Assembly (NCBI GenBank): GCA_016708465.1
Contig: JADJFT010000001.1
Span: forward strand, 496,001-560,000
Direction: 5' to 3'
Source: Rhodanobacteraceae bacterium
Lineage (GTDB): Bacteria; Pseudomonadota; Gammaproteobacteria; Xanthomonadales; Ahniellaceae
Length of the DNA stretch: 64,000 bases
The translations under genes were made by a program, and so were the position numbers. A model generated the notes under the pieces. That model searched no databases and was not told the origin of the DNA. It saw nothing but the letters and a program-made list of their open reading frames with translations. Below, piece after piece: positions 44,577 to 54,827 of this stretch (positions are counted from its first letter, which is position 1; every line of letters begins with the position of its first letter).

Positions 44577-45776
44577 TCAAGCGGCGCCGGCCAAGGCCGT
44601 TGATGCCAACGCCGTGTCCAACGCTTGCGCTAAATCGATCCACAAATCTTCAAGCGATTCGATTCCAACCGACAACCGCAACAAGCCATCCGTGATGCCA
44701 CATTCTTGGCGCGCCGATTCATCAAGCACGCGATGGGTCAGTCCGGCCGGGTGCTGGATCAGCGTATCGACGGAACCGAGACTCACCGCTGGCGTAATCA
44801 ACTGCACCGCACGCATCACCGCCGCTGCCGCAGCATGACCGCCGTGTAAGTCGAGCGCCATCAACGCACCTGGTCCGCGCATCTGCATCTTCACGAGATG
44901 GTCGTTGCGGACGCTGCCAAGGCCCGGGAAGAAAACGCGCCGAACCGCGCCATGGCCGGAAAGCCGCTGCGCGAGTTCGATGGCATTGTGCTGCGCACGC
45001 TCGACGCGCAGCGCTAGCGTACTGAGCCCGCGGTGCAGCAAGTAGGCCGCAAGCGGGTGCAGCAAGGCACCCGTCGCGGCACGCATCGTGCGCAGTGGTT
45101 TGGCATCGGCCTCGGCACAAGCGATAACGCCGGCGATGACATCACCGTGACCTCCGAGAAACTTGGTCGCACTGTGCAATACATACCGAGCCCCGAAGGC
45201 GAGTGGGTTCTGCAGGATCGGCGTTGCGAAACTTGAATCGACCACGACCGGCACATCGCCGGCCGCCTTCACCACGGCGGCGATATCGACCAAGTCCAAG
45301 GTCGGGTTCGCCGGTGTCTCGATCAACACCAGCGCAGTGTCGGGGCGACAGCGCGCTGCAATTTCGTCGGCAGGTACGAATTCGCAGTCGATGCCGGTCA
45401 GACCACTCGTCAACAAGTGATCGCTGGTGCCGTAGATCGGGCGCACGGCCAGCATGTGCCCGCCACGACTACGCGACACCATCAGCAACGCGGTCAAGGC
45501 GGCCATGCCGGAGCCATAGGCAATGCAGGCTTCGGCACCTTCGAGCTGGGCAATCGCAGTTTCGACGCGGGCCACAGTCGGGTTGTGCAGGCGCGCGTAG
45601 ATCGGATTTTCGGCGCGCGGCTCACCGGCGACCAGCGCATCGAAACTGGCGGTACCGATGGCGAGATCGGTCACCGGATAGGTGGTGGACAAGTCGATCG
45701 GCGGCGCATGCACACCGAGCGCGCCAAAATCTTCGCGGCCAGCATGGACGCAGCGAGTATCGATCGTATGTGTCAT
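44577..45776 (-). CDS. PLP-dependent transsulfuration-family enzyme, probably methionine gamma-lyase
   Basis: A 399-residue member of the Cys/Met metabolism PLP family. The PLP lysine is in LHSATKFLGGHGDV, the aspartate pairing the pyridine in PVVVDSSFATP, and the substrate-side YARLHNPTV and GSGMAALTALL motifs are present. The family includes cystathionine gamma-synthase, cystathionine lyases and methionine gamma-lyase, which sequence alone separates poorly. A divergently transcribed Lrp/AsnC regulator next door matches the mdeA-mdeR layout of Pseudomonas, so methionine gamma-lyase (methionine to methanethiol, ammonia and 2-oxobutyrate) is my first guess. The ATG at 45776 has GGGAGAA upstream. 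Confidence 0.82.
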   Translation of the reverse strand: MTHTIDTRCVHAGREDFGALGVHAPPIDLSTTYPVTDLAIGTASFDALVAGEPRAENPIYARLHNPTVARVETAIAQLEGAEACIAYGSGMAALTALLMVSRSRGGHMLAVRPIYGTSDHLLTSGLTGIDCEFVPADEIAARCRPDTALVLIETPANPTLDLVDIAAVVKAAGDVPVVVDSSFATPILQNPLAFGARYVLHSATKFLGGHGDVIAGVIACAEADAKPLRTMRAATGALLHPLAAYLLHRGLSTLALRVERAQHNAIELAQRLSGHGAVRRVFFPGLGSVRNDHLVKMQMRGPGALMALDLHGGHAAAAAVMRAVQLITPAVSLGSVDTLIQHPAGLTHRVLDESARQECGITDGLLRLSVGIESLEDLWIDLAQALDTALASTALAGAA

Positions 45777-45838
45777 CGCAATTCTCCCGGAGAATAGGAC
45801 TGACACTAGAACGATCGTCGCGCTATGGTCGCGTCATC

Positions 45839-45854
45839 GAACAATATTTTGTTC
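45839..45854. promoter_or_regulatory. Palindromic site, probable Lrp-type operator
   Basis: GAACAATATTTTGTTC is an inverted repeat of six-base arms around TATT, in the 90-bp gap between the divergent transsulfuration enzyme and Lrp-family genes. AT-rich centres with symmetric arms are typical of Lrp/AsnC sites. It would place the regulator over both promoters. Confidence 0.55.
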
Positions 45855-45866
45855 AGTGGCGAAAAC

Positions 45867-46340
45867 ATGGAACTCGACCGAATCGATATCGCTTTGCTGC
45901 GGCTACTGCGAAACAACGCGCGGCTACCGAACAAAGATTTGGCCGAAAAGGCCGGCGTTGCACCATCGACGGCGCTCGAGCGGATTCGGCGGTTACGCGA
46001 AGCGCGGGTCATCGAGGGCTATCACGCCGAGTTGAACCCGGCGGGCGTCGGCATCGGCCTGCAGGCCATGGTCGCGGTGCGCTTGAACCGCCATTCGCAC
46101 GAACAAGTGATCGCGCTGCGAGATCATCTGCTCGCCCTGCCCGAAGTCATTGCGTTCTATCACGTCGCCGGCGCGAACGATTTTCTGGTTCATGTCGGCG
46201 TACCGGATACCCAGCACCTGCGCGATTTTGCGATGGCGGCGCTCACCTCACGCCCGGAAGTAGCGCATATCGAGACAAACCTGATCTTCGAATTCCGGCG
46301 TAGTACGGAATTACCGATCTACGCCACACCAATCGACTGA
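45867..46340 (+). CDS. Lrp/AsnC-family transcriptional regulator
   Basis: A 157-residue feast/famine regulator. The helix-turn-helix at residues about 3-60 (LDRIDIALLRLLRNNARLPNKDLA, then GVAPSTALERIRRL) is followed by the amino-acid-sensing RAM domain (LQAMVAVRLNRHSHEQV, VAGANDFLVHVGVPDTQHL). It is divergent from the transsulfuration enzyme and probably controls it in response to an amino acid such as methionine. The ATG at 45867 fits the family start; ATG 45825 would put the operator inside the gene. Its stop lies one base from the convergent cysK stop. Confidence 0.88.
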   Translation: MELDRIDIALLRLLRNNARLPNKDLAEKAGVAPSTALERIRRLREARVIEGYHAELNPAGVGIGLQAMVAVRLNRHSHEQVIALRDHLLALPEVIAFYHVAGANDFLVHVGVPDTQHLRDFAMAALTSRPEVAHIETNLIFEFRRSTELPIYATPID

Positions 46341-46341
46341 A

Positions 46342-47325
46342 TCAGGCCGCTGCAACCTTGTCGTCCGCTTCCTGCGCGGCCAGCCATTCGTCATCCGAAC
46401 CTTCGTTCACACCTTCTGAACAGGATCGTCGACAGGTAGCGCTCGCCGGTATCCGGCAGCATCGCCAAAATGGTCGCGCCGGCGGCGGCGTTCTGCGCCA
46501 CTTTCAAGGCCGCGGCGACGGTTCCGCCCGACGACAAGCCGACGAAAATGCCCTCCTCGGTCGCCAACCGGCGCGCCGTATCACGCGCCAGCAGGTCATC
46601 CACCGGAACGATTTCATCAACGACACCACGGTTCAACACCGCCGGAACGAAATCCGGTGCCCAGCCCTGAATCTTGTGCGGTGCCCAGGCATTGCCCGAC
46701 AACAGTGACGCGCCGACCGGTTCAGTCGCGGTGATGCGCGTTTCCGGACGCGCCAGCTTCAACACTTCGCCAACACCGGTAAGGGTGCCGCCGGTGCCCC
46801 AACCACTGACGAAATGGTCGAGTCGGCGTCCGGCGAAATCGCGCAAAATTTCGGCCGCGGTAGTGCTGCGGTGCCAAGCTGGATTCGCCGGATTCTCAAA
46901 CTGGCGTGCAAGGAACCAACCATGCCGTTTTGCCAGTTCCTCAGCACGGCGCACCATGCCGCTGCCGCGTTCGGCCGCAGCGGTGAGGATGACCTTGCCG
47001 CCATAGGCGCGAATCAGCTTGCGGCGCTCGATCGAGAAGGTTTCGGTCATCACGGCGACGAACTTGTAGCCGCGCGCCGCCGCGACCGCCGCGAGCGCGA
47101 CGCCGGTATTGCCCGAGGTCGCTTCGACGATGGTGTCGCCGGGCTTCAATAGGCCGCGCTGCTCAGCATCGAGGACAATCGCGAGCGCGAGACGGTCCTT
47201 GACCGAACCGGCCGGATTGAACGCCTGACCTTGACGTAGAGATCAACGTGCTTCGGCGCGATGCGATGCAACTTCACGACCGGCGTATTGCCGATGGTGT
47301 CGAGGATGGATTGATAGATCGTCAT
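46342..47325 (-). CDS. cysK: Cysteine synthase A (two frameshifts)
   Basis: CysK makes cysteine from O-acetylserine and sulfide with PLP. The start (MTIYQSILDTIGNTPVVKLH) has AGGGAG upstream. A missing base near 47232 hides the PLP lysine segment, which reads EAFNPAGSVKDRLALAIV once restored. The centre is intact: IVEATSGNTGVALA, SGWGTGGTLTGVGEVLK and VGLSSGGTVAAAL. An extra A near 46420 disrupts the tail, which should read LFEGVNEGSDDEWLAAQ and stop at 46342. The corrected length is 327 residues. It lies 47 bases after cysG on the same strand. Confidence 0.93.
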
Positions 47326-47372
47326 GGCGATGCTCCCTGCGAAGGCGAAAAGAGGCATATCAAGCGGCGCGG

Positions 47373-48808
47373 TCAAAGCGGAAGTGAAGGCGTCGTCGCG
47401 ACGACATCGACAGCGGCCGGCGGCGGTACAGCCGAACCAGTGCAAGACTGCGCCAGCGCCGCGACTTCTCCAAGGATCAGCAACGCCGGTGAACGCAGCG
47501 ATGCGCGCGCGATCACCGGCAAGTCATCAAGCGTACCGGTGATCACACGCTGGTCGCGGCGACTGCCATTTTCGATGATTGCGAATGGTGTCGATGCCGC
47601 GCGGCCGTGCGCGATCAAGCGATCACGGATGCGTTCGAGGCCGGCCACGCCCATGTAGAACGCCAGTGTCTGACGGTCCTGCGCCAACCAGGCCCAGTCG
47701 AGTCGGTCGGCGGATTGTTCGCAATGCGCGGTGACCAGGCGCAGCGATTGCGCGTGGTCGCGATGGGTCAGCGGAATGCCGGCGTAGGCTGCGCAGGCAT
47801 TGGCAGCGGTGATGCCGGGCACCACTTCAAAACGGATGCTGGCGGCATGCAACGCTTCGAGTTCCTCGCCACCGCGACCGAACACGAAGGGATCGCCGCC
47901 TTTGAGCCGCACCACCCGCGCACCACGACGTGCGTGCTCAATCATCAACGCATGGATGTCATCTTGCGCAACGCGGTGATGATCGGCCTGCTTGCCGACA
48001 TCGATGAAAGTCGCGTCGCGCCGCGCCAACGCCAGCACCTCGGCACTGACCAAGCGATCGTGCAGAATCACATCGGCCTCGTTCAACGCACGCAGCGCGC
48101 GCAACGTCAGCAGGCCAGCATCACCCGGCCCGGCGCCGACCAACACGACTGAACCCGGTGCATCGACGACATCGGCGTGTGCAAGCGCATCGCATAGCGC
48201 GATCTCGGCGGCCTGCGACTGCTGGCTGCGCAGCAACTGCGGCACGATCCCGGCCAGCACGCGATCGAACCAGCGCCGGCGTTGCCGCAGATCGGGCCAG
48301 CGCACACGAATCGCGTCGCGATGGCGCTCGAACAGCTCGGCCAGGTCACCCACGGAACTGTCCAACATGGACTCGATCTGGGCACGCAGATGACGCGCCA
48401 GCATCGGCGCTGCGCCGCCCGATGAAATCGCGACTTGCAATCGCCCGCGTTGCACCAGCGCCGGCAATTGCACGGCCGACAGCGCGACATCATCGACCAC
48501 ATTCACGAAGATCCGCCGCATCTCGGCCGCTGCAGCGATTCGCCGATTCGTCGCTGTATCGTTGGTCGCGGCGACCACCAACCAGGTACCGTCGAGGTGC
48601 GCATCGGCAAACTCACCCAGCGACAACGACAGCACTCCCTGCGCCGCCCATGTCGCGATCTCGTCGCTCGCGGTGCCACCGCTACCACGACAATCTCGGC
48701 GCCGGTATCGCGCAGTGCCGCGATCTTGCGCGCGGCGACGACGCCGGCTCCGACGACGAGCACACGCCGTCCTCGCAAGTTGGCAAACAGCGGGAACAAA
48801 CGCGGCAT
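47373..48808 (-). CDS. cysG: Siroheme synthase CysG (one frameshift)
   Basis: CysG makes siroheme, the cofactor of the sulfite reductase encoded nearby. The first part (LFANLRGRRVLVVGAGVVAARKI) is the NAD-dependent precorrin-2 dehydrogenase/ferrochelatase. The second is uroporphyrinogen-III methyltransferase, with VVLVGAGPGDAGLLTLRA, RLKGGDPFVFGRGGEE and VVPGITAANACAAYAGIPLTH. One base is missing near 48668; the repaired protein has 478 residues. The C-terminus carries a short Ala/Pro/Val tail. The ATG at 48808 is used; 48838 is an alternative. It is divergent from cysB. Confidence 0.94.
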
Positions 48809-48891
48809 CTCGGAGTGCTCGGACGGGATTGATTGCATCTGGTCAAGCTAGGCAGATCTGGCGAAAATCGGAAATAACCGAATGAATCTGG

Positions 48892-48969
48892 CTTATATCG
48901 TGAACGCATAAGCCGCACTGGCTTTACAATTCTAGCCACCACCGGTAGCGTAACTCAATCCTTATATCG
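48892..48969. promoter_or_regulatory. cysG-cysB divergent control region with repeated CTTATATCG
   Basis: The 177-bp gap between cysG and cysB is AT-rich compared with its surroundings. It holds CTTATATCG twice in direct orientation (48892-48900 and 48961-48969), and the first copy forms an inverted pair CTTAT...ATAAG with an 11-base spacer. CysB-type regulators bind such imperfect AT-rich repeats and repress their own gene, so a CysB site is plausible. Confidence 0.4.
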
Positions 48970-48985
48970 CGATGTAAAGATATTT

Positions 48986-49989
48986 ATGACGCTGACGCAA
49001 CTACGCTTCATCATCGCGATCGCCGATTCCAACCTCAACATTACCCAAGCGGCGGCCAAGGTTCATGCCACGCAACCGGGATTGTCGAAGCAACTCAAGC
49101 TGCTTGAAGATGAGCTCGGTTTCCAGTTATTCACGCGCCGCGCGCGCAGCGTCGAAGCGATCACGCCGGCCGGCGAAAAGGTGCTGAAGCATGCCCGCAT
49201 CATTGTGGCCGAGGCCGCGAACATCCGTGCCGTCGCCGCAAACCTGCGGCGTGATGTCGATGGCGAGTTGCTGATCGCGACCACGCATACGCAGGCGCGC
49301 TACGTGCTACCACGGCCATTGGCTGCCTTGAAGCAACGTTTCCCGCAGGTGGCCTTGCATGTTGCGCCGGGCGGTGATGCCGAGACCGTGGCGCGCCACG
49401 AGCGGGCGAGGCTGATATCGCCATCGTCAGCAGCTCGGGCACGCCGCCGCAGGCCGATCTGACATTGCCGATCTACCGTTGGGATCGTGTCGTGCTGGTG
49501 CCACGCGGTCATCCGCTGACTGAACTCGACCGCGAATTATCACTCGCCGACCTCGCGACGTATCCGCTGATCAGCTACGAATCCAGCCGCGCCGCCGATT
49601 CATCCCTGCGCCGCACGTTCCACGACTCCGGCCTCACGCCCGACATCAGCGTCACCGCACGCGACGCCGACCTGATCAAAACCTACGTGCGCACCGGTCT
49701 CGGTGTCGGCATCCTTGCCGAGATGGCGGTAGACGTCAGCGACACCGACCTCGTCACCCTGTCCGTGCGCGGCCTGTTTCCGACCTGCACGACGTGGTTG
49801 CTGATCCGCAAGGATCGCGTACTGCGCGACTACACCGAAGCGTTGATCCGCACCTTGATCCCGAGTATCGATCTGCGCGACCTGCGCCGCGCGCTTGCCG
49901 ATGATGCACCGCTGCACCTCGATGCCCACACCTGGCGCGAACGCGAAGACTTGTCGAAACCGGCACCGGTCGGTGAATTCCAGATCTGA
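48986..49989 (+). CDS. cysB: LysR-type sulfur regulator CysB (one frameshift)
   Basis: CysB activates cysteine biosynthesis genes in response to acetylserine. The DNA-binding domain is complete (LTQLRFIIAIADSNLNITQAA, ATQPGLSKQLKLLEDELGFQLF). The effector domain starts with GELLIATTHTQARYVLP, which is characteristic of CysB and Cbl. A missing G near 49408 breaks the frame within ERAEADIAIVSS; the rest (VVLVPRGHPLT, YVRTGLGVGILAEMA) is intact, giving 334 residues. The setting, between cysG-cysK and cysJIH, supports the role. Confidence 0.92.
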
Positions 49990-49996
49990 ACTGCAA

Positions 49997-50017
49997 ACGC
50001 CCGCTCAACGCGGGCGT
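49997..50017. terminator. Weak hairpin between cysB and the HhH gene
   Basis: ACGCCCGC and GCGGGCGT form an eight-bp stem with a five-base loop, midway between two convergent genes. T-runs are very short on either side, so termination may be weak. Confidence 0.5.
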
Positions 50018-50043
50018 CTGGATCACATCGGCAGTTCGCGCGA

Positions 50044-50310
50044 TTACTTTGTCGCAACGGTCATTTGGTCGCGGTTCTTCTCGACGGTCTTCAGGCCGAC
50101 GCCCTTGACGTTAGCGAGCTCATCGACCGACTTGAAGCCGCCGTGTTCTGTGCGATACGCGACGATGGCTTCGGCCTTGGCGGCACCGATGCCGTTCAGT
50201 GTTTCCAACTGCGCCGCATTAGCGCTGTTGAGGTTGATCTGCGCGGCGAACGCAGCCAGCGAAGCGAGCGACAAGGTCAGACCGAGGACGAGCGATTTGA
50301 TGAAGTTCAT
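50044..50310 (-). CDS. ComEA-like helix-hairpin-helix protein
   Basis: An 88-residue exported protein. After the signal peptide (MNFIKSLVLGLTLSLASLAAFA) comes a tandem helix-hairpin-helix unit: INLNSANAAQLETLNGIG, AKAEAIVAYR and VDELANVKGVGLKTVE. It is like the DNA-binding part of ComEA, the periplasmic receptor that pulls in transforming DNA. Many gammaproteobacteria encode such short versions without the membrane anchor. AGGA lies before the ATG. Confidence 0.88.
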   Translation of the reverse strand: MNFIKSLVLGLTLSLASLAAFAAQINLNSANAAQLETLNGIGAAKAEAIVAYRTEHGGFKSVDELANVKGVGLKTVEKNRDQMTVATK

Positions 50311-50463
50311 GGCATGGTTTCCTTTCGAGTGGTTGGAGGTCGTGCCGGTGTGCTCACCGGACGACGATCATTCTCGGTATCTACAGCCGCCGATTCCTGC
50401 GCTGCGCTCGGAAGCACGGCTAAGCATTCGCCACCATTGCTGCTGGGAAATTTCTGATGTGGT

Positions 50464-51196
50464 TCACGCATGCAACCCGCATTCCTGACCAGCCCTGAAA
50501 ACCGCGTGTCTTCCTCGCGCATGCCTTCCGACCAGCGCGTGGTGCTATGGGTGTCGCCGATGCTCACGTATCCGTCGTGCCAGAGCGGGTGGTACGGCAA
50601 GTCGTGGGCTTTCAGGTAAGCCCAGATGTCGCGATCGCGCCAGTCGGCGAGCGGATGCAGCTTGAAACAGCCATCACGTAGTTCGACAAAATCGATCTGG
50701 CTGCGACTTTCCGATTGCTGGCGTCGAATTCCGGTAATCCAGGTGCCCGCAGCGAGTTCGGCCAGTGCGCGCTGCATCGGTTCAACTTTGCGCATGCGGT
50801 TGTAGAAGCGGATCGCGTCCCTGCCCTGCATCCACAACTCGCCGTATCGGGCTTCCATCTGCACGGGCGATATCGCAGCGCGATAAGTGTGCAGATTCAG
50901 GCGCAGGCGTTCGCTCAATTCACGCACGAACTCCCACGTCTGCGGGAACAAATACCCGGTATCGACCAGCACCACCGGCACATCCGAACGCCGCACCGTG
51001 ACCATGTGCAACGACACCGCCGCCTGCGCACCAAAGCTCGACGACAACACCTGTTCACCGGGCAGGTGCGCAAGCGCCCAGTCGATACGTTGTTCGGCGG
51101 TCAGTGTCGCGAGTCGCTGATTGATGTCCGCAAGTCGTTGCGGTGGGCGGTTTCCTTCCCTTCCAATGCAACGGTATTGAAGTCGAGCGGTTTCAT
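50464..51196 (-). CDS. cysH: Phosphoadenylyl-sulfate reductase (two frameshifts)
   Basis: CysH reduces PAPS to sulfite with thioredoxin. The ATG at 51196 overlaps the cysI stop and starts MKPLDFNTVALEGKETAHR. One missing base near 51140 leads to the core (LPGEQVLSSSFGAQAAVSLHMV, TGYLFPQTW, GIRRQQSESRSQIDFVE, LHPLADWRDRDIWAYL, HPLWHDGYVSIGDTHSTTRW). A second missing G, near 50488, hides the catalytic RECGLHA end; as sequenced the frame runs on to 50307 without homology. The repaired length is 244 residues, as in E. coli. Confidence 0.92.
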
Positions 51197-52881
51197 ACCG
51201 ACAGCTTGGCGACGATGAACTGCGGTGCGCGGACGATGCCAACGCGCACGACGAAGTCACCGAAATGTTCGCCGGCCTCGCGGTCGCTGGCGAAGCGCGC
51301 GAACAGCACGTCGAGTTCGGTCAGAATCGCGGCTTCGTCGATGTTCTCGCGATGCAGTCGGTTCAGACGCCGGCCTTGGAAGTCGGCGCCCAACATCAGG
51401 TTGTATCGACCCGGCGCCTTGCCGACCAACGCGATCTCCGCAAGGTAAGGCCGCGAGCAGCCATTCGGGCAACCCGAGATACGGAATACGATCGGCTCAT
51501 CGTGCAGGCCATACCTGCTCAGCAGCGCATCCATGCGATCAAGGATCGTCGGCAGATAGCGCTCGGCTTCGGCCATCGCCAAACCGCAGGTCGGGAGCGC
51601 GACGCAAGCCAAGGCGAAGCGGCGAATGGCGGCACCATGCAACGCGTGAGCGAGTCCGTGATCGTCGAGCAAAACGTCAATCAGCGCACGCTCGTTCGCA
51701 TCGACATTCGCGACGATCACATTCTGGTTCGGCGTCAGTCGGAAGTCGCCGCGATGCACGCGGGCAATCGCGCGCAGGCCGCTCAATAGGCGTACCGTGT
51801 CGGTATCGCGTACGCGACCACTTTCGATGCGAAGCGTGTAATGCCAACGGCCATCGAAGCCTTCGACCCAGCCGAAGCGATCACCGGTGTGGTCAAACCG
51901 ATACGCGCGTGGCGGCGGCAACGACTCACCAACGAGTGCTTCGAGCGCGCGTTTGAACACGTCGAGACCGAGCCGATCGATCGTGTACTTGAGCCGTGAC
52001 AATTTGCGGTCGGAGCGATTGCCGTGATCGCGTTGCGTGGTCAGCACCGCAGTCGCGACCGTGATCAACTGATCCTTACGGATGAAACCGAGTTCGTCGG
52101 CGAGCCGCGGATAGGTGCGGGCATCACCATGCGTCACGCCCATGCCGCCGCCGACGAGTAGGTTGAAACCAACCAGTTCGCCCTGTTCGATGATCGCGAT
52201 GAAGCCAAGATCCTGACTGAATACATCGACGTCATTGATCGGTGTGATCGCGAAACCGATCTTGAATTTGCGCGGCAAATAGGTCGGCCCGTACACCGGT
52301 TCCGATGCATCGGCACCGATCACCGCTTGCTCGTCCAGCCAGATCTCGTGATAGGCGCGCGACTGCGGCAACAGATGTTCGGACAATGCCTGTGCACACG
52401 CCTGCACTTCGGCATGCGCGCGTGACTCGACTGGATTGGCACTGACCATGACATTGCGGTTCACATCGCCACAGGCGGCGATCGTGTCAATCAATGTCTG
52501 GTTGATCGCCGCAATGGTCGGTTTCAAGTCGTGCTTGAGAATGCCGTGAATCTGGAACGCTTGGCGTGTGGTCAGGCGTAACCCGCCGTTGCCGTAGCGT
52601 GCCGCGAGCGCATCCAGCGCCAGCCATTGCGCTGGTGTCGCAACACCGCCAGGAAGACGCGTGCGGATCATGAAGCTGTACGCCGGTTCGAGTTTTTGCC
52701 GGCGGCGCTCGTCGCGCAGGTCACGATCATCTTGCTGATAGCTGCCGTGAAATTTCAGCAGTTGCGTATCGGATTCACGCAACCCACCAGTGATGGCATC
52801 GCCCAGACTTTCACGCAGCGTGCCACGCAGTCCGCGACTGCCACGCTTCAGTGTTTCGACTGGAGAAAGCACTTCGTTCAT
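51193..52881 (-). CDS. cysI: Sulfite reductase hemoprotein beta subunit
   Basis: CysI carries siroheme and a 4Fe-4S cluster and reduces sulfite to sulfide. It is intact, 562 residues long. Sulfite/nitrite reductase motifs include GGLRLTTRQAFQIHGI, CGDVNRNVMVSANPV, and the cluster cysteines in VALPTCGLAMAEAERYLP and SGCPNGCSRP. It lies between cysJ and cysH with TGATG and ATGA overlaps, so the three are translated as one operon. Electrons come from CysJ. Confidence 0.97.
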   Translation of the reverse strand: MNEVLSPVETLKRGSRGLRGTLRESLGDAITGGLRESDTQLLKFHGSYQQDDRDLRDERRRQKLEPAYSFMIRTRLPGGVATPAQWLALDALAARYGNGGLRLTTRQAFQIHGILKHDLKPTIAAINQTLIDTIAACGDVNRNVMVSANPVESRAHAEVQACAQALSEHLLPQSRAYHEIWLDEQAVIGADASEPVYGPTYLPRKFKIGFAITPINDVDVFSQDLGFIAIIEQGELVGFNLLVGGGMGVTHGDARTYPRLADELGFIRKDQLITVATAVLTTQRDHGNRSDRKLSRLKYTIDRLGLDVFKRALEALVGESLPPPRAYRFDHTGDRFGWVEGFDGRWHYTLRIESGRVRDTDTVRLLSGLRAIARVHRGDFRLTPNQNVIVANVDANERALIDVLLDDHGLAHALHGAAIRRFALACVALPTCGLAMAEAERYLPTILDRMDALLSRYGLHDEPIVFRISGCPNGCSRPYLAEIALVGKAPGRYNLMLGADFQGRRLNRLHRENIDEAAILTELDVLFARFASDREAGEHFGDFVVRVGIVRAPQFIVAKLSV

Positions 52882-54682
52882 CAGTAGACATCCCGCGCAT
52901 AGCAGCCGCTGCGTTGCAGTTCACTCAAGTATTCGTCAGCCGCCTCGGCATCGCGGCCCCCGTGTTCGATCACGATGTCGCGCAGTGCAGCGTGCACCGA
53001 GCGACCCATCGCGGTCGCGCCACAAACGTAAAGATGCGCGCCCGCTTCTAGCCATGCGTAAACGTCGCGCCCCTGTTCGATCAAGCGCTGCTGCACATAC
53101 ACAGGCTCGGCGCTGTCGCGCGAAAACGCGAGGTCAAGGCGCTGCAACTGCCCAGCCTTCAGTGCGGCCTGCCATTCCAATTGGTAGAGGAACTGCGAGC
53201 GCTGATGGCGCGCACCGAAGATCAACCAGTTTCTTCCGGATGCGCCAATCGCCGTGCGTTCCTGGACGAAGCCACGAAACGGAGCGACGCCAGTGCCCGG
53301 GCCGATCATGATCACGTCACGCGCTGCGTCCAGCGGCAGGCGGAAGCGATCGTTCGACTCGATGAAGATCGGCAACGATGCGCCGACCTCGACATCGGCA
53401 GAAAGCCAGAGGCGACGCCACGGTGCGCGCCGAACGGTCCAGCGTTATCGAGCACGGCAACGGTGAGATGCGCCTCGTCGCCGACCGCCTTACGACTCGA
53501 TGCGATCGAATACAGCCGTGGCAGCAGCGGCCTCAGCGCGGCGACAAATTCACCGGCACTCCATTCGCCCGGAAACTCGTTCAAAACGTCATCGATCTGG
53601 CGCGCGTGCAACCAGCTGTTGAAGGCCATGGCATCGTCGTTGGCCAGCATGGCGTCGAGCAGTGGCGCCTTTGCACGTTGTGCGTGTTGCTGCACGAACC
53701 CACGATGCAGTCGCGTCAGTTCACGATGACCACCCAGCCAGTCTTGCAACGATCGGATTTCGTCACCGATACGCACACTTTCATGGCCAGACAAACCCAG
53801 CCGTGCGATGACGCGGTCGACGACGACGGCCGCATTCCTTGGCCGGATACCCAAGGCATCACCCGGCACGTAGGTCAGGCCGGAGTCCGCCAAATCGATT
53901 TCCAGATGTCGCACCTCCTGCGTACTGTCGCGTGCGCTGATGCGCTGATTCACCAGCAGTTCGGCGAGGTAAGGCTGTTCCTTGTGCCAACGCACCAGCG
54001 CAGTGCCGGTGGCAACGTCATCAGCAACAATGACCGGACTGGACGCCGGCTTCAGTGCACGCACGTGCTCACATGCCCTGCCGATCCAAGGTGCGGCGAC
54101 GCTGGCGACATCGACATCGGCATCGCCGTGCGCAAATAGGCGCCGTGCCCCGAGTGCTTCGAGGCGCGCATCTAGCCGCCGGCCGATCGCGTTGAACTGC
54201 GGGTAGCTGGCGTCGCCCAGTCCAAGCACCGCGAACTGCAATCGATCGAGCTTCGGTGCGCGACGACCGCACACGAATTCAACGAAACCACGCGCATCGT
54301 CCGGCGGTTCGCCTTCGCCTTGGGTGCTGATGACGATGAACAGCACGCGCTCCTCGGCTAATTCACGCATCGGATAGGCGTCAGCACGAACCAGACGCAC
54401 CTCGCCAGCCTCGCCACACAGCGACTCGTGCAGGCGCTCGGCCTCGCGCTTGGCATTGCCGGTTTGACTGCCGTAGAGCACGGTCACACGCAGGGCTGTA
54501 ACTGCAGGCGTGGCCACCGGCAGCGTCGCTAGCGCCGGCACACCGCGCGCCGCGAGTCCAGCCGCATAGCCCGAGATCCAGTTCAGTGCGGCGACATCAA
54601 GCCCGCTCGTCAGCCGCGCCAACAGCGCACTGCGCTCCTCATCGAGGGCCGGAATCGGCGGAATGATCAGTTGTGCAGACAT
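52881..54682 (-). CDS. cysJ: Sulfite reductase flavoprotein alpha subunit (one frameshift)
   Basis: CysJ passes electrons from NADPH through FAD and FMN to CysI. From the ATG at 54682 come a flavodoxin domain (VTVLYGSQTGNAKREAERL, ISTQGEGEPPDDARGF, LGLGDASYPQFNAIGRRLD) and the connecting FAD domain (LPRLYSIASSRKAV, GVASGFL). The NADPH domain (IMIGPGTGVAPFRGFVQER, YVCGATAMGRSVHAAL) follows and ends CYARDVY. One base is missing near 53400. The repaired protein has 600 residues. Confidence 0.95.
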
Positions 54683-54827
54683 GGCGCGACTCATCGGGAT
54701 TGGCGGCCAGACTAGGCGACGCATCACCGGCGCAGAAACAATCGCTGGCGATGTCGTCATGCCGGTGCGTCATTTCCGGCACCGGAGGGTGAACTCGACA
54801 CTGCCGCGACATCGTCACGGGCTACCC

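Noticed and set aside
50307..50463. C-terminal extension of CysH by 52 residues
   Set aside because: It results from a missing base; the restored frame ends in the family motif ECGLH with a stop at 50464.
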